Shown piece by piece: positions 28,744-38,424 of a DNA stretch of 64,000 nucleotides. The notes beneath the pieces were generated by a model, which did no database searches, was not told the DNA's origin, and saw nothing but the letters and a program-made list of their open reading frames with translations. The DNA is from Sporosarcina sp. Te-1 (lineage in GTDB: Bacteria; Bacillota; Bacilli; Bacillales_A; Planococcaceae). Where the stretch lies: contig NZ_CP071798.1 in the NCBI RefSeq assembly GCF_017498505.1, positions 4,203,501-4,267,500 on the forward strand. Reading direction: 5' to 3'. The position numbers and the translations under genes were made by a program. How positions within the stretch are numbered: the first letter of the stretch is position 1; each line of letters starts with the position of its first letter.

Positions 28744-29472
28744 TTATTTGGCATCATTATAAGATTTCAATAATGCCCTTTTGACATCCTTTTGCCAATA
28801 TTTCCATGTATGATTCCCGTCAAATTCTTCATAAAAATAAGGGAAGCCTTTGCTCTTGATTGCTTCATTCAACTGGCGATTGGGCGTCAAAAAATCCTGA
28901 ATGCCATCAATGGTTGTTTGAACTTCGGTCTCCTCCAAACCAATAATATGGTAAATAGAAAGACTGGATGGATTTTTTGCGTCTCTCACTTTTTCGAGAA
29001 CGGACTCATCGACGTATGGCGAATGTAACATCACTTTTCCAAAGCAATTCGGATACTTTAAAGCGGTCAGCAAAGATATAGTGGCGGCCAAGGAATCCCC
29101 GATCAATCCTCTGCCGGCCCCTACTTGATACGTCGGATAATTCTCGTCGATATAGGGGATAAGCTCATGAGCTAGAAAGCGGATATACGCTTCATGGCGG
29201 TCGCCTTCCGGATGATACATCCTTCTTCTTTCCATGACACTTTTGTATGGAACCCCGACGATAATCATATTATCAATTTCGCCCTCTTCCATCAGTTCAT
29301 CTGCAACCCGTCCGATCCGTCCATATTGGAAATAGTCCTTGCCGTCCGAAGCGATCAATACGGAGTGCTTATATAAAGGAGAATAATGATGGGGCAAGTG
29401 GATCAGCAATTGCATCTCTTCATTTAGTGATTGGCTGTACAGGGTGATTTCTTCAATCTTTCCGTAATTCAT
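28744..29472 (-). CDS. yjcH: YjcH-type alpha/beta hydrolase (esterase family)
   Basis: 242 residues from ATG 29472, preceded by GGAGGAGGTACAA; the longer frame from 29628 is rejected. Esterase-D/enterochelin-esterase-like fold with nucleophile motif GDSLAA and a C-terminal FDGNHTWKYW supplying the histidine. Cytosolic; substrate unknown. Order yjcF-yjcG-yjcH as in B. subtilis. Confidence 0.85.
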   Translation of the reverse strand: MNYGKIEEITLYSQSLNEEMQLLIHLPHHYSPLYKHSVLIASDGKDYFQYGRIGRVADELMEEGEIDNMIIVGVPYKSVMERRRMYHPEGDRHEAYIRFLAHELIPYIDENYPTYQVGAGRGLIGDSLAATISLLTALKYPNCFGKVMLHSPYVDESVLEKVRDAKNPSSLSIYHIIGLEETEVQTTIDGIQDFLTPNRQLNEAIKSKGFPYFYEEFDGNHTWKYWQKDVKRALLKSYNDAK

Positions 29473-29620
29473 TTTGTACCTCCTCCAGGCTGTCATGTAT
29501 TGAAATTGTAACATAGGATGAAGAACAGGTATAATGCTTGAATAGGATGCACAAAAAAGCGGAGGTTTCCCTTCCTCTTTTTTGAAGTTGGATTTTCTCA
29601 AGAGAAAAGGGGTCATTGTT

Positions 29621-30169
29621 ATGTTCACTGGGAAAAATATTGTTCATTCTGATGTGGTAACGGAAGCGACAAAACAGGCGCTCGTCCGACGCGGGGTGGA
29701 GCTTGAGGATATTGCGAAAATTGTCTACGAAATGCAGGCTCCATATAATCCGAGCTTGGATTTGGAGGAATGCTTGGATTCAGTGGAGAAAGTGTTGCGG
29801 AAACGCGAATTGCAGCATGCCATCCTCGTGGGGATTGAATTAGATGAGTTGGCAGAACAGAAAAAGCTGTCTGCTCCTCTTCAACAAATAGTCGAAAACG
29901 ATGAAGGGCTCTTTGGCGTTGATGAAACCATTGCGCTCGGTGCCGTCTTTACGTATGGTTCCATTGCGGTTACGACGTTTGGCCATCTTGATAAGAACAA
30001 GATAGGCATCATTAATGAGTTGGATACAAAAAAAGGCCGAGGTGTTCATACATTCCTCGATGACCTGGTAGCGAGCGTCGCTTCTTGTGCGGCTTCCCGG
30101 ATTGCCCACCGGACCCGTGATTTAGAAGAAGCAGGGCTGACCTATTCGGATAGTAAACAAAAAGATTGA
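29621..30169 (+). CDS. pgpA: Phosphatidylglycerophosphatase A-type protein (YutG-like)
   Basis: 182 residues from ATG 29621 (AAAAGGGGTC upstream; the earlier in-frame ATG lacks a site). PgpA/YutG family alpha-helical domain with LDLEECLDSVEKVLRKRE, GVDETIALGAVFTYGS and FLDDLVASVASCAASRIAH; the aspartates in these blocks are the likely metal and phosphate ligands. Expected to dephosphorylate phosphatidylglycerol phosphate or a related lipid precursor. A terminator follows. Confidence 0.82.
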   Translation: MFTGKNIVHSDVVTEATKQALVRRGVELEDIAKIVYEMQAPYNPSLDLEECLDSVEKVLRKRELQHAILVGIELDELAEQKKLSAPLQQIVENDEGLFGVDETIALGAVFTYGSIAVTTFGHLDKNKIGIINELDTKKGRGVHTFLDDLVASVASCAASRIAHRTRDLEEAGLTYSDSKQKD

Positions 30170-30186
30170 ACAATTCGCCGAGTGAG

Positions 30187-30218
30187 GGACAGAGGGTTTC
30201 AAAGTCTGTCCTTCTTTT
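30187..30218 (+). terminator. pgpA terminator
   Basis: GGACAGA / TCTGTCC hairpin followed by TTCTTTT. Confidence 0.7.
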
Positions 30219-30272
30219 GTTGCGGATTAAGATGGAACCGCTTGCAAATTACTGATAATTTCCTAAGAATCA

Positions 30273-30302
30273 TTGACAAAAGAGTCAGCCTTCGTGTTAA
30301 AA
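30273..30302 (+). promoter_or_regulatory. Promoter of the TAXI-TRAP operon
   Basis: TTGACA (30273-30278), 18-bp spacer, TTAAAA (30297-30302), about 47 bp before the first gene. Confidence 0.6.
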
Positions 30303-30348
30303 TGGACACTAAGTTACAAAACTTTTAAATAAAGGGGAGAATGGTTGA

Positions 30349-31338
30349 ATGAAGAATAGTAAAATACGTTTATTTGCTTTCATCACTATGATTGCTATGC
30401 TCGTTCTTGCGGCATGTGGTACGGATGATTCAAGCAAAGGCTCGGGATCGGATTCCGGGAAGACTGAAAAGGACTATAAATATCTAAGTATTCTAACAGG
30501 TGGTACGCAAGGAACATACTACGCCCTTGGGGGAGCGCTAGCAACTTTCATTGATGAAGAAACAGGCGTCAAAACGACAGCGGAAGTTTCCCAAGCGTCG
30601 GCTGCCAATATGACTGCTTTAAAAGAGAATAAGGCGGAATTGGCTTTTGTTCAAACAGATATCGCGTATTATGCTTCCAAAGGAGAAATGATGTTTGATG
30701 GAGAAGTGATCGATAACGTTTCGGCAATCGGTGCACTTTATCCGGAGACAGTCCAATTGGTAACGCTTGAAAAGACGGGCATCAAATCGTTTGAGGATTT
30801 AAAAGGCAAAAAGGTGTCAGTAGGGGCGCCTGGTTCAGGTACATATGCGAACGCTGAACAGCTATTGGAAGTACACGGGTTGACAATGGATGATATCCAA
30901 CCACAAAATCTGGACTTCGGTGAATCGCAAGAGAGCTTGCAGGCGGGACAAATTGATGCCGCTTTCATTACTGCTGGTACACCGACAGGAGCAGTTGAAG
31001 GATTGAATGCGGTTGCTCAAGTATTTGTTGTTCCAGTTTCAGATGAAAAGGCTGATGAATTAATTTCCAAGTACGAATACTATGCAAAAGATGTTATCCC
31101 AGCAGGCACATACGGGATGAAAGAGGAAACGTCAACTGTTTCTGTTGGTGCGATGATTGTCGTTCAAAATGATATTCCGGAAGATCTGGGATATAAGATT
31201 ACGAAAGCGATCTATGACAATGCTTCCAATTTGGAACATGCCAAAGGCAAGTTGATCAAAGCAGAGACGGGACTTGACGGAATCGGTATTCCTGTACATC
31301 CTGGTGCTCAAAAGTATTTCAATGAAGTGAATAAGTGA
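30349..31338 (+). CDS. TAXI-family TRAP transporter substrate-binding lipoprotein
   Basis: Extracytoplasmic receptor of a TRAP transporter, anchored by a lipid: signal peptide with lipobox LAACG (Cys near residue 23), then a Ser/Gly-rich linker. The mature part starts SILTGGTQGTYYALGGAL and has KGKKVSVGAPGSGT, both typical of the TAXI group. 329 residues. Receptor, DUF1850 protein and fused permease form one operon. Ligand is not predictable; family members take C4-dicarboxylates, glutamate and similar anions. Confidence 0.92.
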   Translation: MKNSKIRLFAFITMIAMLVLAACGTDDSSKGSGSDSGKTEKDYKYLSILTGGTQGTYYALGGALATFIDEETGVKTTAEVSQASAANMTALKENKAELAFVQTDIAYYASKGEMMFDGEVIDNVSAIGALYPETVQLVTLEKTGIKSFEDLKGKKVSVGAPGSGTYANAEQLLEVHGLTMDDIQPQNLDFGESQESLQAGQIDAAFITAGTPTGAVEGLNAVAQVFVVPVSDEKADELISKYEYYAKDVIPAGTYGMKEETSTVSVGAMIVVQNDIPEDLGYKITKAIYDNASNLEHAKGKLIKAETGLDGIGIPVHPGAQKYFNEVNK

Positions 31339-31425
31339 TTCAAAACAGCACGTTGGAACGGGGCGGTGAAGCAGATTGCTTCTGCCGTCCCATTCTTCAT
31401 TACTCGAATGGAAAGGAAGTGACAG

Positions 31426-31947
31426 ATGGGAAAGAAAGGGATCACCCTGACCATTCTTTTGCTGTTACTCCTACTTACCCTCATCTTTTTTTTCCTGCCT
31501 TTTCAAAAGGCATTCACTTTCACCGAGTACCGGACAGACCACCCCGCAGTTTTCTATTTAAAACAGCAGGAGGAAAAGGAATTTCAAATCCGATATGTCC
31601 ACTCGATCTTTTTATCCAACGTACTGGAAACGTACCGAGTTGTCCAACGGGATCACATTAAAATGCTTTCTATGGAATACGAGGATGTTGGAATCGGATT
31701 GCCCGGCTATGCCGAAGAAGGAGAGTCTCTGACAGTGGAAGAAGGAGTGTATACGCTTACTTATGACAATCGTACAGTCAAGTCGTTCGTCTTGTATGTC
31801 GGTGATGTTGACGCCGATCTGGCTTTCCGCTATCAGCAGCATGAATACGATTTAAAACAATATTTGACTAGAGGGGAATCGTACGAGTTTCAAATCGAAT
31901 GGCTTACCCTGTTTCAAATGATGAAAGGAGTCAACTTGAGTGGTTAA
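31426..31947 (+). CDS. DUF1850 domain protein of TAXI-TRAP operon
   Basis: 173 residues: an N-terminal transmembrane helix or uncleaved signal (residues 5-24), then an extracytoplasmic beta-rich DUF1850 domain with FQIRYVHSIFLSNVLETY. DUF1850 proteins are a common third member of TAXI-TRAP operons; role unknown. ATG 31426 with GAAAGGAAGTGACAG upstream; overlaps the permease gene by 8 bp. Confidence 0.85.
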   Translation: MGKKGITLTILLLLLLLTLIFFFLPFQKAFTFTEYRTDHPAVFYLKQQEEKEFQIRYVHSIFLSNVLETYRVVQRDHIKMLSMEYEDVGIGLPGYAEEGESLTVEEGVYTLTYDNRTVKSFVLYVGDVDADLAFRYQQHEYDLKQYLTRGESYEFQIEWLTLFQMMKGVNLSG

Positions 31948-33958
31948 AGATAAAACGAAACAGCATGAACTAACCGACGAACAGTTTGACATGCTAACTG
32001 AAGAAGAACAGCTTGAAATTTTACAGAAGTACGATCCGGAATCAAACACGAGAAATGTAAAAGGAATTTTTAAATATATTGTGTTTGGCGGCTTGCTTGC
32101 CTTTTCTATATTTCAATTATACACATCGATCGGAACGCCATTTACTGCTTACATACAGCGATCCATCCATTTAGGGTTCGCCCTTGCGCTTATTTTCATC
32201 CTTTTTCCAGCAAGGAAAAAGGCGGGGGTCAAGAAAAACAAAGTGCCATTTTATGATGTGATTCTATCATTAGTTTCCATTGGAATAGGACTATACTGGC
32301 CGCTCTTTTACGGTGAGCTTGTATTACGTGTCGGCAGGGTATCATTACTTGATTTGATTGTCGGGATTGCCGCTGTACTATTGACACTCGAAGCAGCCCG
32401 TCGTGCGGTTGGTCTGCCGATTACGATAATTGCATCTGTTTTTTTGGTCTATGCATTTTTCGGCCCTTATTTTCCAGGGTTCCTTGCTCATCGCGGGCAA
32501 GATGTCGAAAGTTTAGTTCAGCTAATGTTCTTTACGACAGACGGTATTTTGGGAACGCCGATTAGCGTGTCTTCCACCTTTATCTTCGTCTTCCTGTTAT
32601 TTGGGGCATTTCTCGTCAAGACGGGTGTCGGAAATTATTTCAATGACCTAGCCGTTGTGTTGGCAGGTCGTTTGACGGGAGGTCCTGCAAAAGTCGCAAT
32701 CTTCTCAAGTGCTTTGCAGGGAACAATTTCAGGCAGCTCTGTAGCGAATGTTGTCGGATCCGGTTCCTATACAATTCCGATGATGAAAAAGCTTGGTTAC
32801 CGAAAAGAATTTGCCGGCGGTGTCGAAGCAGCAGCGTCTACAGGAGGGCAAATCATGCCGCCGATCATGGGGGCAGCCGCATTCTTAATGGTTGAATTCA
32901 TTGGGAATGTGACATATTGGGAAATTGCAAAGGCTGCGGCCATTCCTGCGTTGCTCTACTTTACGGGCATTTGGATTATGACCCATTTCGAAGCGAAGCG
33001 GGTAGGATTGCAAGGAATGTCGGAAGATCAAATTCCAGATCGAAAGGCGACTTTGAAGAAAATTTATCTGCTTCTTCCGATTCTCGGTATTATCTTATTC
33101 CTATTACTAGGAATTCCAACAATGAAAGCAGCTTTGCTCGGTATCGTTTTGACGTTGGTTGTCAGCTTTTTTGACAAGTCAACACGCTTGGGGATCAAGG
33201 ATATTATTGTGGCGCTCGTTGACGGAGCCCGTACAGCGCTTGCCGTTGCAGCTGCAACGGCATGTGCAGGGATTATTGTCGGTGTTGTCGTAAAAACAGG
33301 TCTTGGCCTAAGTTTGGCAAATGGTCTAATTTCAGCAGCCGGCGGAAATATTGTCTTGACGTTGGTCTTCACCATGCTGGCAGCCATTGTGCTTGGCATG
33401 GGATCGCCTACAACAGCTAACTATGTCATTACATCGACTATTGCTGCACCTGCCATTATTACATTACTGATGTTGGATATGCCTGCTGATGCAACGGTTC
33501 CAGTTGTTGTCGCCATTTCCGCACACCTTTTCGTTTTCTATTTTGGAATCGTGGCGGACATCACCCCGCCGGTAGCTCTTGCTGCATTTGCAGCTTCCGG
33601 GATATCAGGTGGAGATCCGATCAAAACAGGGGTCAACTCGGCTAAATTGGCGATTGCCGCGTTTATCATTCCGTATATGTTCGTGTTTAACCCTGCATTG
33701 CTCATGATTGATTCATCATTCTTTGAGATTATCTGGGTTACCTTTACAGCGATTATTGGAATGGTGGCTATTGGAGCGGGAATCATCGGCTACTGGTTCC
33801 GTAAATGTAATTGGATCGAACGGATCATTATTGTGCCGATTGGGCTCCTCTTAATTTATCCAGAAACGATTACGGATATAGTAGGACTTGGATTGTTTGT
33901 CATCATGATGGCGATCCAATGGAAAACTAAAGAGAAGGGCAAAGTCGTTATTGCCTAA
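31940..33958 (+). CDS. TRAP transporter permease, fused 4TM-12TM
   Basis: 672 residues in which the small (DctQ-like) and large (DctM-like) membrane subunits are fused, typical for TAXI systems. Acidic cytosolic N-terminus of about 50 residues, then some 16 to 18 hydrophobic spans; the SGSSVANVVGSGSYTIPMM and GMGSPTTANYVI blocks are DctM signatures. GTG start 31940 with AAAGGAGTC upstream. Uptake is expected to be sodium-coupled. Confidence 0.93.
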   Translation: MVKDKTKQHELTDEQFDMLTEEEQLEILQKYDPESNTRNVKGIFKYIVFGGLLAFSIFQLYTSIGTPFTAYIQRSIHLGFALALIFILFPARKKAGVKKNKVPFYDVILSLVSIGIGLYWPLFYGELVLRVGRVSLLDLIVGIAAVLLTLEAARRAVGLPITIIASVFLVYAFFGPYFPGFLAHRGQDVESLVQLMFFTTDGILGTPISVSSTFIFVFLLFGAFLVKTGVGNYFNDLAVVLAGRLTGGPAKVAIFSSALQGTISGSSVANVVGSGSYTIPMMKKLGYRKEFAGGVEAAASTGGQIMPPIMGAAAFLMVEFIGNVTYWEIAKAAAIPALLYFTGIWIMTHFEAKRVGLQGMSEDQIPDRKATLKKIYLLLPILGIILFLLLGIPTMKAALLGIVLTLVVSFFDKSTRLGIKDIIVALVDGARTALAVAAATACAGIIVGVVVKTGLGLSLANGLISAAGGNIVLTLVFTMLAAIVLGMGSPTTANYVITSTIAAPAIITLLMLDMPADATVPVVVAISAHLFVFYFGIVADITPPVALAAFAASGISGGDPIKTGVNSAKLAIAAFIIPYMFVFNPALLMIDSSFFEIIWVTFTAIIGMVAIGAGIIGYWFRKCNWIERIIIVPIGLLLIYPETITDIVGLGLFVIMMAIQWKTKEKGKVVIA

Positions 33959-33964
33959 AAGCTA

Positions 33965-33996
33965 ACGTCCTGTGGTGAAAACCATAGGACGTTTTA
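33965..33996 (+). terminator. TRAP operon terminator, insertion site of intron 2
   Basis: AACGTCCT... / ...AGGACGTTTT hairpin around TGGTGAAAACCA. Intron 2 begins at 33998, directly behind the T-run, mirroring intron 1. Confidence 0.85.
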
Positions 33997-33997
33997 G

Positions 33998-35885
33998 GTG
34001 TGCCCAGCATGGGCGTAGTCTATAGGGTGCAAGTCCCGAACTGTGAAGGCAGAAGTAGCAGCTAGCTTAACGCAAGGGTGTTCGCGGCGACGCGAAATCT
34101 GAAGGAAGCGAGCGGCAAACCTCCGGTCTGAGGAACACGAACTTCATATAAGGCTAGGTACAATTGGGTGAGTTTGCCTAACAAAACAAAACCCTTTCTG
34201 CCAAAGGTTGTACAGAGTAAATGAAGCAGATAGATGGAGGGAAAGACTACGTTCTTACCTGGGGAGGTCTGATTGATACGCCAAGTCCCCTTGGTAACCT
34301 ATTCAGTGATGAATAGCTGAACAATCAGAAGTCAGCAGAAGCCATAGTACCATTCATACTCGAGAAGAGTGGGAAGGGCTGAACAATTAAGAGAGAACAA
34401 CACCTTGGCATTCAGTAACCTACGAAGAACACAGATAACCGGTAAGGCATACTTGAAGGAGGAAGTGGTGAATCCCACGGGGGACTTCGAGATGGTGGAG
34501 TAGGGCTGGCATAAAGAGAATCGTTGTTCACGGAAAGAGGCGTAACACATGTTGATGGAACGAATCCTGTCACGGGAAAACCTGCTTTCTGCTCTGAAAC
34601 GGGTGGAACGCAATAAAGGGAGCCATGGTGTAGATGAAATGCCCGTACAAAACCTACGGAAGCACATCTTAGAACACTGGGAATCCATGAAAGTGGAACT
34701 CCTTCAGGGAACTTATGAGCCGCAACCTGTCCGCAGGGTCGAAATCCCGAAACCTGACGGGGGTGTGCGTCTATTAGGCATCCCTACCGTGATAGACCGT
34801 TTCATTCAACAGGCGATTGCCCAAGTTTTAACCTCCTTATATGATCCGACCTTTTCAGACCATAGTTATGGGTTTCGACCTAATCGAAGCGCACACGATG
34901 GGGTAAGGAAAGCAAAAGGATATATACAGGAAGGGAATCGCTGGGTCGTCGATATCGACTTGGAGAAATTCTTCGACAAAGTGAACCATGACAGGCTTAT
35001 GGGCGTACTTGCAAAACAAATCGAAGATAAGCGTCTTCTTAAGTTAATCCGTAAATACTTGAAATCTGGCATCATGATAAATGGTATCGTAACAAGGAGT
35101 GAAGAAGGCACTCCGCAAGGAGGTCCTTTGAGTCCACTACTTTCCAACATTGTGCTTGATGAACTAGATAAGGAATTGGAGGAAAGAGGTCATAAATTTG
35201 TGCGATACGCTGATGACTGCAACATCTATGTGAAAACAAGAAAAGCAGGAAATCGGGTCATGAATTCTGTCACTTCGTTTATTGAAGGGAAGCTTAAGTT
35301 GAAGGTCAATCTGGATAAGTCCGCAGTAGACCGTCCTTGGAAGAGAAAATTTCTTGGGTTTAGTTTTACCTCTCACAAAGAACCTAAGGTTCGGATTGCG
35401 AACGAAAGTGTGAAACGAATGAAGAATAAAATCCGTGAAATCACCTCAAGGAAGAAACCTTATCCTATGGTGTACCGAGTAGAGAAAATCAATCAATATC
35501 TCATGGGTTGGTGCGGCTACTTTGCATTGGCAGATACACCGAGCGTATTTGTTCACTTTGATTCGTGGATTAGAAGACGGCTCCGAATGTGTATGTGGAA
35601 GGATTGGAAACTTCCAAGAACCAAAGTGAGAAAACTCATCGGGCTAGGTGTTGAGAGAAGAAAGGCTTACGAATGGGGCAACTCACGGAAAGGTTATTGG
35701 AGAATATCCAACAGCCCCATATTACACAGAGCCCTCGGAAACTCCTATTGGAGTTCCCAAGGGCTCAAAAGTCTGATATCTCGTTACGAAGCTTTGCGTT
35801 ACCCATCTTAATTGAACCGCCGTATACCGAACGGTACGTACGGAGGTGTGAGAGGTCGGGAGTTAATCACTCCCACCTACTCGAT
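33998..35885 (+). mobile_element. Group IIC intron, copy 2
   Basis: Same boundaries (GTGTG ... CTACTCGAT) and the same 1888-bp length as copy 1, with scattered substitutions throughout, so the two copies are related but not recently duplicated. Nucleotides 33998-34548 are the structured RNA domains with no other gene. Domain V lies at 35816-35847; here the base that pairs with the G of the CGC triad is A instead of T (TACGGAGGT against TACGGTGGT in copy 1), turning a conserved G-U wobble into G-A. Inserted behind the TRAP operon terminator and before the ABC cluster. Confidence 0.87.
34549..35811 (+). CDS. ltrA: Group II intron reverse transcriptase/maturase, copy 2
   Basis: 420 residues, collinear with the copy 1 maturase, with YADD catalytic motif, PQGGPLSPLL block and C-terminal GIIM region all intact and no endonuclease domain. 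About 43 differences from copy 1, many near the C-terminus (ERRKAYEWG against PSGKAYEWG). The reading frame is intact even though the ribozyme core carries the domain V change, so it could act on other introns. Confidence 0.92.
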   Translation: MLMERILSRENLLSALKRVERNKGSHGVDEMPVQNLRKHILEHWESMKVELLQGTYEPQPVRRVEIPKPDGGVRLLGIPTVIDRFIQQAIAQVLTSLYDPTFSDHSYGFRPNRSAHDGVRKAKGYIQEGNRWVVDIDLEKFFDKVNHDRLMGVLAKQIEDKRLLKLIRKYLKSGIMINGIVTRSEEGTPQGGPLSPLLSNIVLDELDKELEERGHKFVRYADDCNIYVKTRKAGNRVMNSVTSFIEGKLKLKVNLDKSAVDRPWKRKFLGFSFTSHKEPKVRIANESVKRMKNKIREITSRKKPYPMVYRVEKINQYLMGWCGYFALADTPSVFVHFDSWIRRRLRMCMWKDWKLPRTKVRKLIGLGVERRKAYEWGNSRKGYWRISNSPILHRALGNSYWSSQGLKSLISRYEALRYPS

Positions 35886-36023
35886 TATATAAAAACGGAC
35901 AGTTTATTTTGTTTTATTGAAAATTTCATTCAATTAGGATATAGTAGGATGAAGGAATTAGAAAACTACCATAGTCCTCCAATAAAGATAGACATGGACT
36001 GCAAGCAGAGGGGAAAGTTTGGG

Positions 36024-37235
36024 ATGAATCGTTCTTATTTAAAACATGAATTTCTCATTACAGCCAGAAGCAAAAAGAATGTACCCTTCGTGATATTTTT
36101 AGGGGTACTTCTATTTAGTTATTGTTTTATTTTTTTGCCAGATCAAAAGTCAAAAGAATCATTCGATGTAGAGGAAACAGAAACCTATTTGACAGGATTA
36201 AAGTTAGAAATGAATATTCGGGAAGAGAAAGGGACGACAGGCATTGTTCAGCGTACAGGATTCCCTGCTTATGGATGGAGCGCAAAACAATATGATTTCT
36301 ATAATGGGATGCTCCATGCTTATCAAGATAAAAACTTTACTCGTTTCCTTTTATTCCGAATTGCGTTGCTAAACAAGGATATGGATGAGTATGTTTATGA
36401 TGAGGAATTGTTCAAAACATCTCCGTATCCTGGAAAAGACCGGCAACACTTATATTATCAAACGATGACTCGCTATAACGACTATATAGCAAAAGAACAT
36501 CCTATTACATATGGCCTTATTTACGAAAAAACTGGATTGCAAGTCCTCAAAAACTTTTTGATTGATTACGGATTCTATTTATTCCTTTTTTGTGCCATCT
36601 ATTTTAGTAACGATATGATAACGAGGGATCGGAAATATCGTACCGTACTGCAAGGCTTGCCAGTATCATGGTATCGTCAGTTGAATTTGAAGTCTCTTGC
36701 ATCCTATCTTTATAGCCTGCTGCTAATTGCAGGATTTATTGTGTTAGGCGTAGTATTCATGACAATCCAGTTTGGGTTCGGTTACTTTGATCTAAAAGTT
36801 CCTATCATGATAGCCCAAGAAACGTTTACATTAGCTGATTACGACGTGATTTCAATGGCGGCCTTTTTAGGCAAGACGTTGTTGGTCATACCAATTTTGG
36901 TATTTCTGTTTGTTAGGCTTTCAGCTTTATTAAGTCTTTTGTTTAAAAATGAATGGATTGTGCTTTTCATTGGATCTTTGATACTTTTTATAGATCAACT
37001 TTTTGTAACAAGAACGACGAGGGAATTATTCGGCATTGATATCAGCTTTTTTCCACAAACTTACTTTAACTTTGGAAAGATACCGACTGGTGAAAAGAAC
37101 TTCCTTGTCAATACTGAAACAATCACCTATAGCAAAGGGATCGTAGTGCTTTTCATAACCATAATTATTGTTGAGAGTCTCGTTTTCCTATTCTCAAAAA
37201 TTATTAATAAACGACGATTTTATCAAACTCGTTAA
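36024..37235 (+). CDS. ABC-2 type permease subunit
   Basis: 403 residues from ATG 36024 (AGAGGGG upstream). The open frame reaches back into the intron, but that part is intron sequence; an ATG at 35949 is possible but has a weaker site. One N-terminal helix, a large extracytoplasmic domain of about 150 residues, then six hydrophobic spans, the ABC-2/Nat B-like architecture. Followed 16 bp later by a second, similar permease. Substrate unknown; export is likely. Confidence 0.8.
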   Translation: MNRSYLKHEFLITARSKKNVPFVIFLGVLLFSYCFIFLPDQKSKESFDVEETETYLTGLKLEMNIREEKGTTGIVQRTGFPAYGWSAKQYDFYNGMLHAYQDKNFTRFLLFRIALLNKDMDEYVYDEELFKTSPYPGKDRQHLYYQTMTRYNDYIAKEHPITYGLIYEKTGLQVLKNFLIDYGFYLFLFCAIYFSNDMITRDRKYRTVLQGLPVSWYRQLNLKSLASYLYSLLLIAGFIVLGVVFMTIQFGFGYFDLKVPIMIAQETFTLADYDVISMAAFLGKTLLVIPILVFLFVRLSALLSLLFKNEWIVLFIGSLILFIDQLFVTRTTRELFGIDISFFPQTYFNFGKIPTGEKNFLVNTETITYSKGIVVLFITIIIVESLVFLFSKIINKRRFYQTR

Positions 37236-37251
37236 AAAGGATTGATCCTAT

Positions 37252-38406
37252 ATGTTTTGGACTTACATGAAATTTGAATCGAAACTATTATTGTATAATT
37301 GGAAAAACTGGTTGATTGGTATTGGCCTCATTCTATTTTTCCCTCTTTATTTTTCTTATTATAGTCAACTTGACATCAAAAATTTATCAGATCAGAAAAG
37401 AGAAGAAGACGAACAGATGATGAGCACCTTCAATGGGTTTAATTTGGATACTGACTTAGAGCCAAATCTAGAAGCTGTGTATAATAATTTGACTGAACAG
37501 TCTCATTTGATCAACATGCAGCGTTTCTATTTAAGGAAAGAGGAGACACATAATGATTTTATTCAAAATGGGTTAAGGTTAAATGAGCTGCGGCTCCAAT
37601 TGTATGAGTACGATAATCAGGGGATCCCTTCTGAGTATGTAAAACCGAAGGAGGAAATTTTCAAAGAGAGTACACTTTTACAATACTACAAAGAGCATCA
37701 ACTTTTTCTTGCTCCAGATCCCTTTACGGCGAGTAATTATATGCCGATTGCGCTGAAAATGATTAGTGGTATTATTTTCTTGTTATTTGTGCTATTGATG
37801 GGCGGAAGCATGCTGGTTCATGATCAAGAACATGCGTCTGTGATCAAAGGGTTCCCCATCTCATTCATGAGAAAATTGCACGGCAAAGTGGCGATTCATT
37901 TTCTGCAAATCATGTTCTTTTTAGTAGTAGGCGGGATAGTCGGCACAATTTATGTGGGAATTAAACATGGGTACGGTAACTTTATGACACCGGTGCTCGT
38001 TTTACAAAACGGTACATTTATCGCAATGTCCAATTTAAAGTATTACGGCTACCTGTTGATCGGTTTTGCACTGGTTACTCTTTTATTGCTATATGCGACG
38101 GTATTATTGAATATCCTGACGAAAAACATGTATGCGTCGGTATTGTGTATCCTCGGCATTTATTATGTACCGGATTTATTATTAGCAGCAGGAGTCAAAG
38201 CGGACTTCATGCAAGTAATCAAGTATATCGATGTCAGTTATGTGCTGAGCGGTGAAGCAGCGCAGCAATTCGTAAATAATAACTTGGATGGTACACATAT
38301 GTACGGTTGGCTAGTCGGACTAAACGTGCTGCTCCTCGTCATCCTCTTTGGGTGGAATAAGATAAAAAAGATTAGGAAAGTCGAAACAGCTGTAAAAGTG
38401 AATTGA
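37252..38406 (+). CDS. ABC-2 type permease subunit, second
   Basis: 384 residues with the same layout as its upstream neighbour: an N-terminal helix (residues 17-35), an extracytoplasmic domain with coil-like charged stretches, and six C-terminal spans including LLFVLLMGGSMLVHDQEHASVIKG. Probably pairs with the upstream permease as a heterodimer driven by the downstream ATPase. Confidence 0.83.
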   Translation: MFWTYMKFESKLLLYNWKNWLIGIGLILFFPLYFSYYSQLDIKNLSDQKREEDEQMMSTFNGFNLDTDLEPNLEAVYNNLTEQSHLINMQRFYLRKEETHNDFIQNGLRLNELRLQLYEYDNQGIPSEYVKPKEEIFKESTLLQYYKEHQLFLAPDPFTASNYMPIALKMISGIIFLLFVLLMGGSMLVHDQEHASVIKGFPISFMRKLHGKVAIHFLQIMFFLVVGGIVGTIYVGIKHGYGNFMTPVLVLQNGTFIAMSNLKYYGYLLIGFALVTLLLLYATVLLNILTKNMYASVLCILGIYYVPDLLLAAGVKADFMQVIKYIDVSYVLSGEAAQQFVNNNLDGTHMYGWLVGLNVLLLVILFGWNKIKKIRKVETAVKVN

Positions 38407-38424
38407 GAAGGTGGATTGGTCTTG

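Noticed and set aside
35673-36023. N-terminal extension making a 520-residue permease
   Set aside because: This part is intron 2 sequence in another frame; the permease has its own start at 36024.
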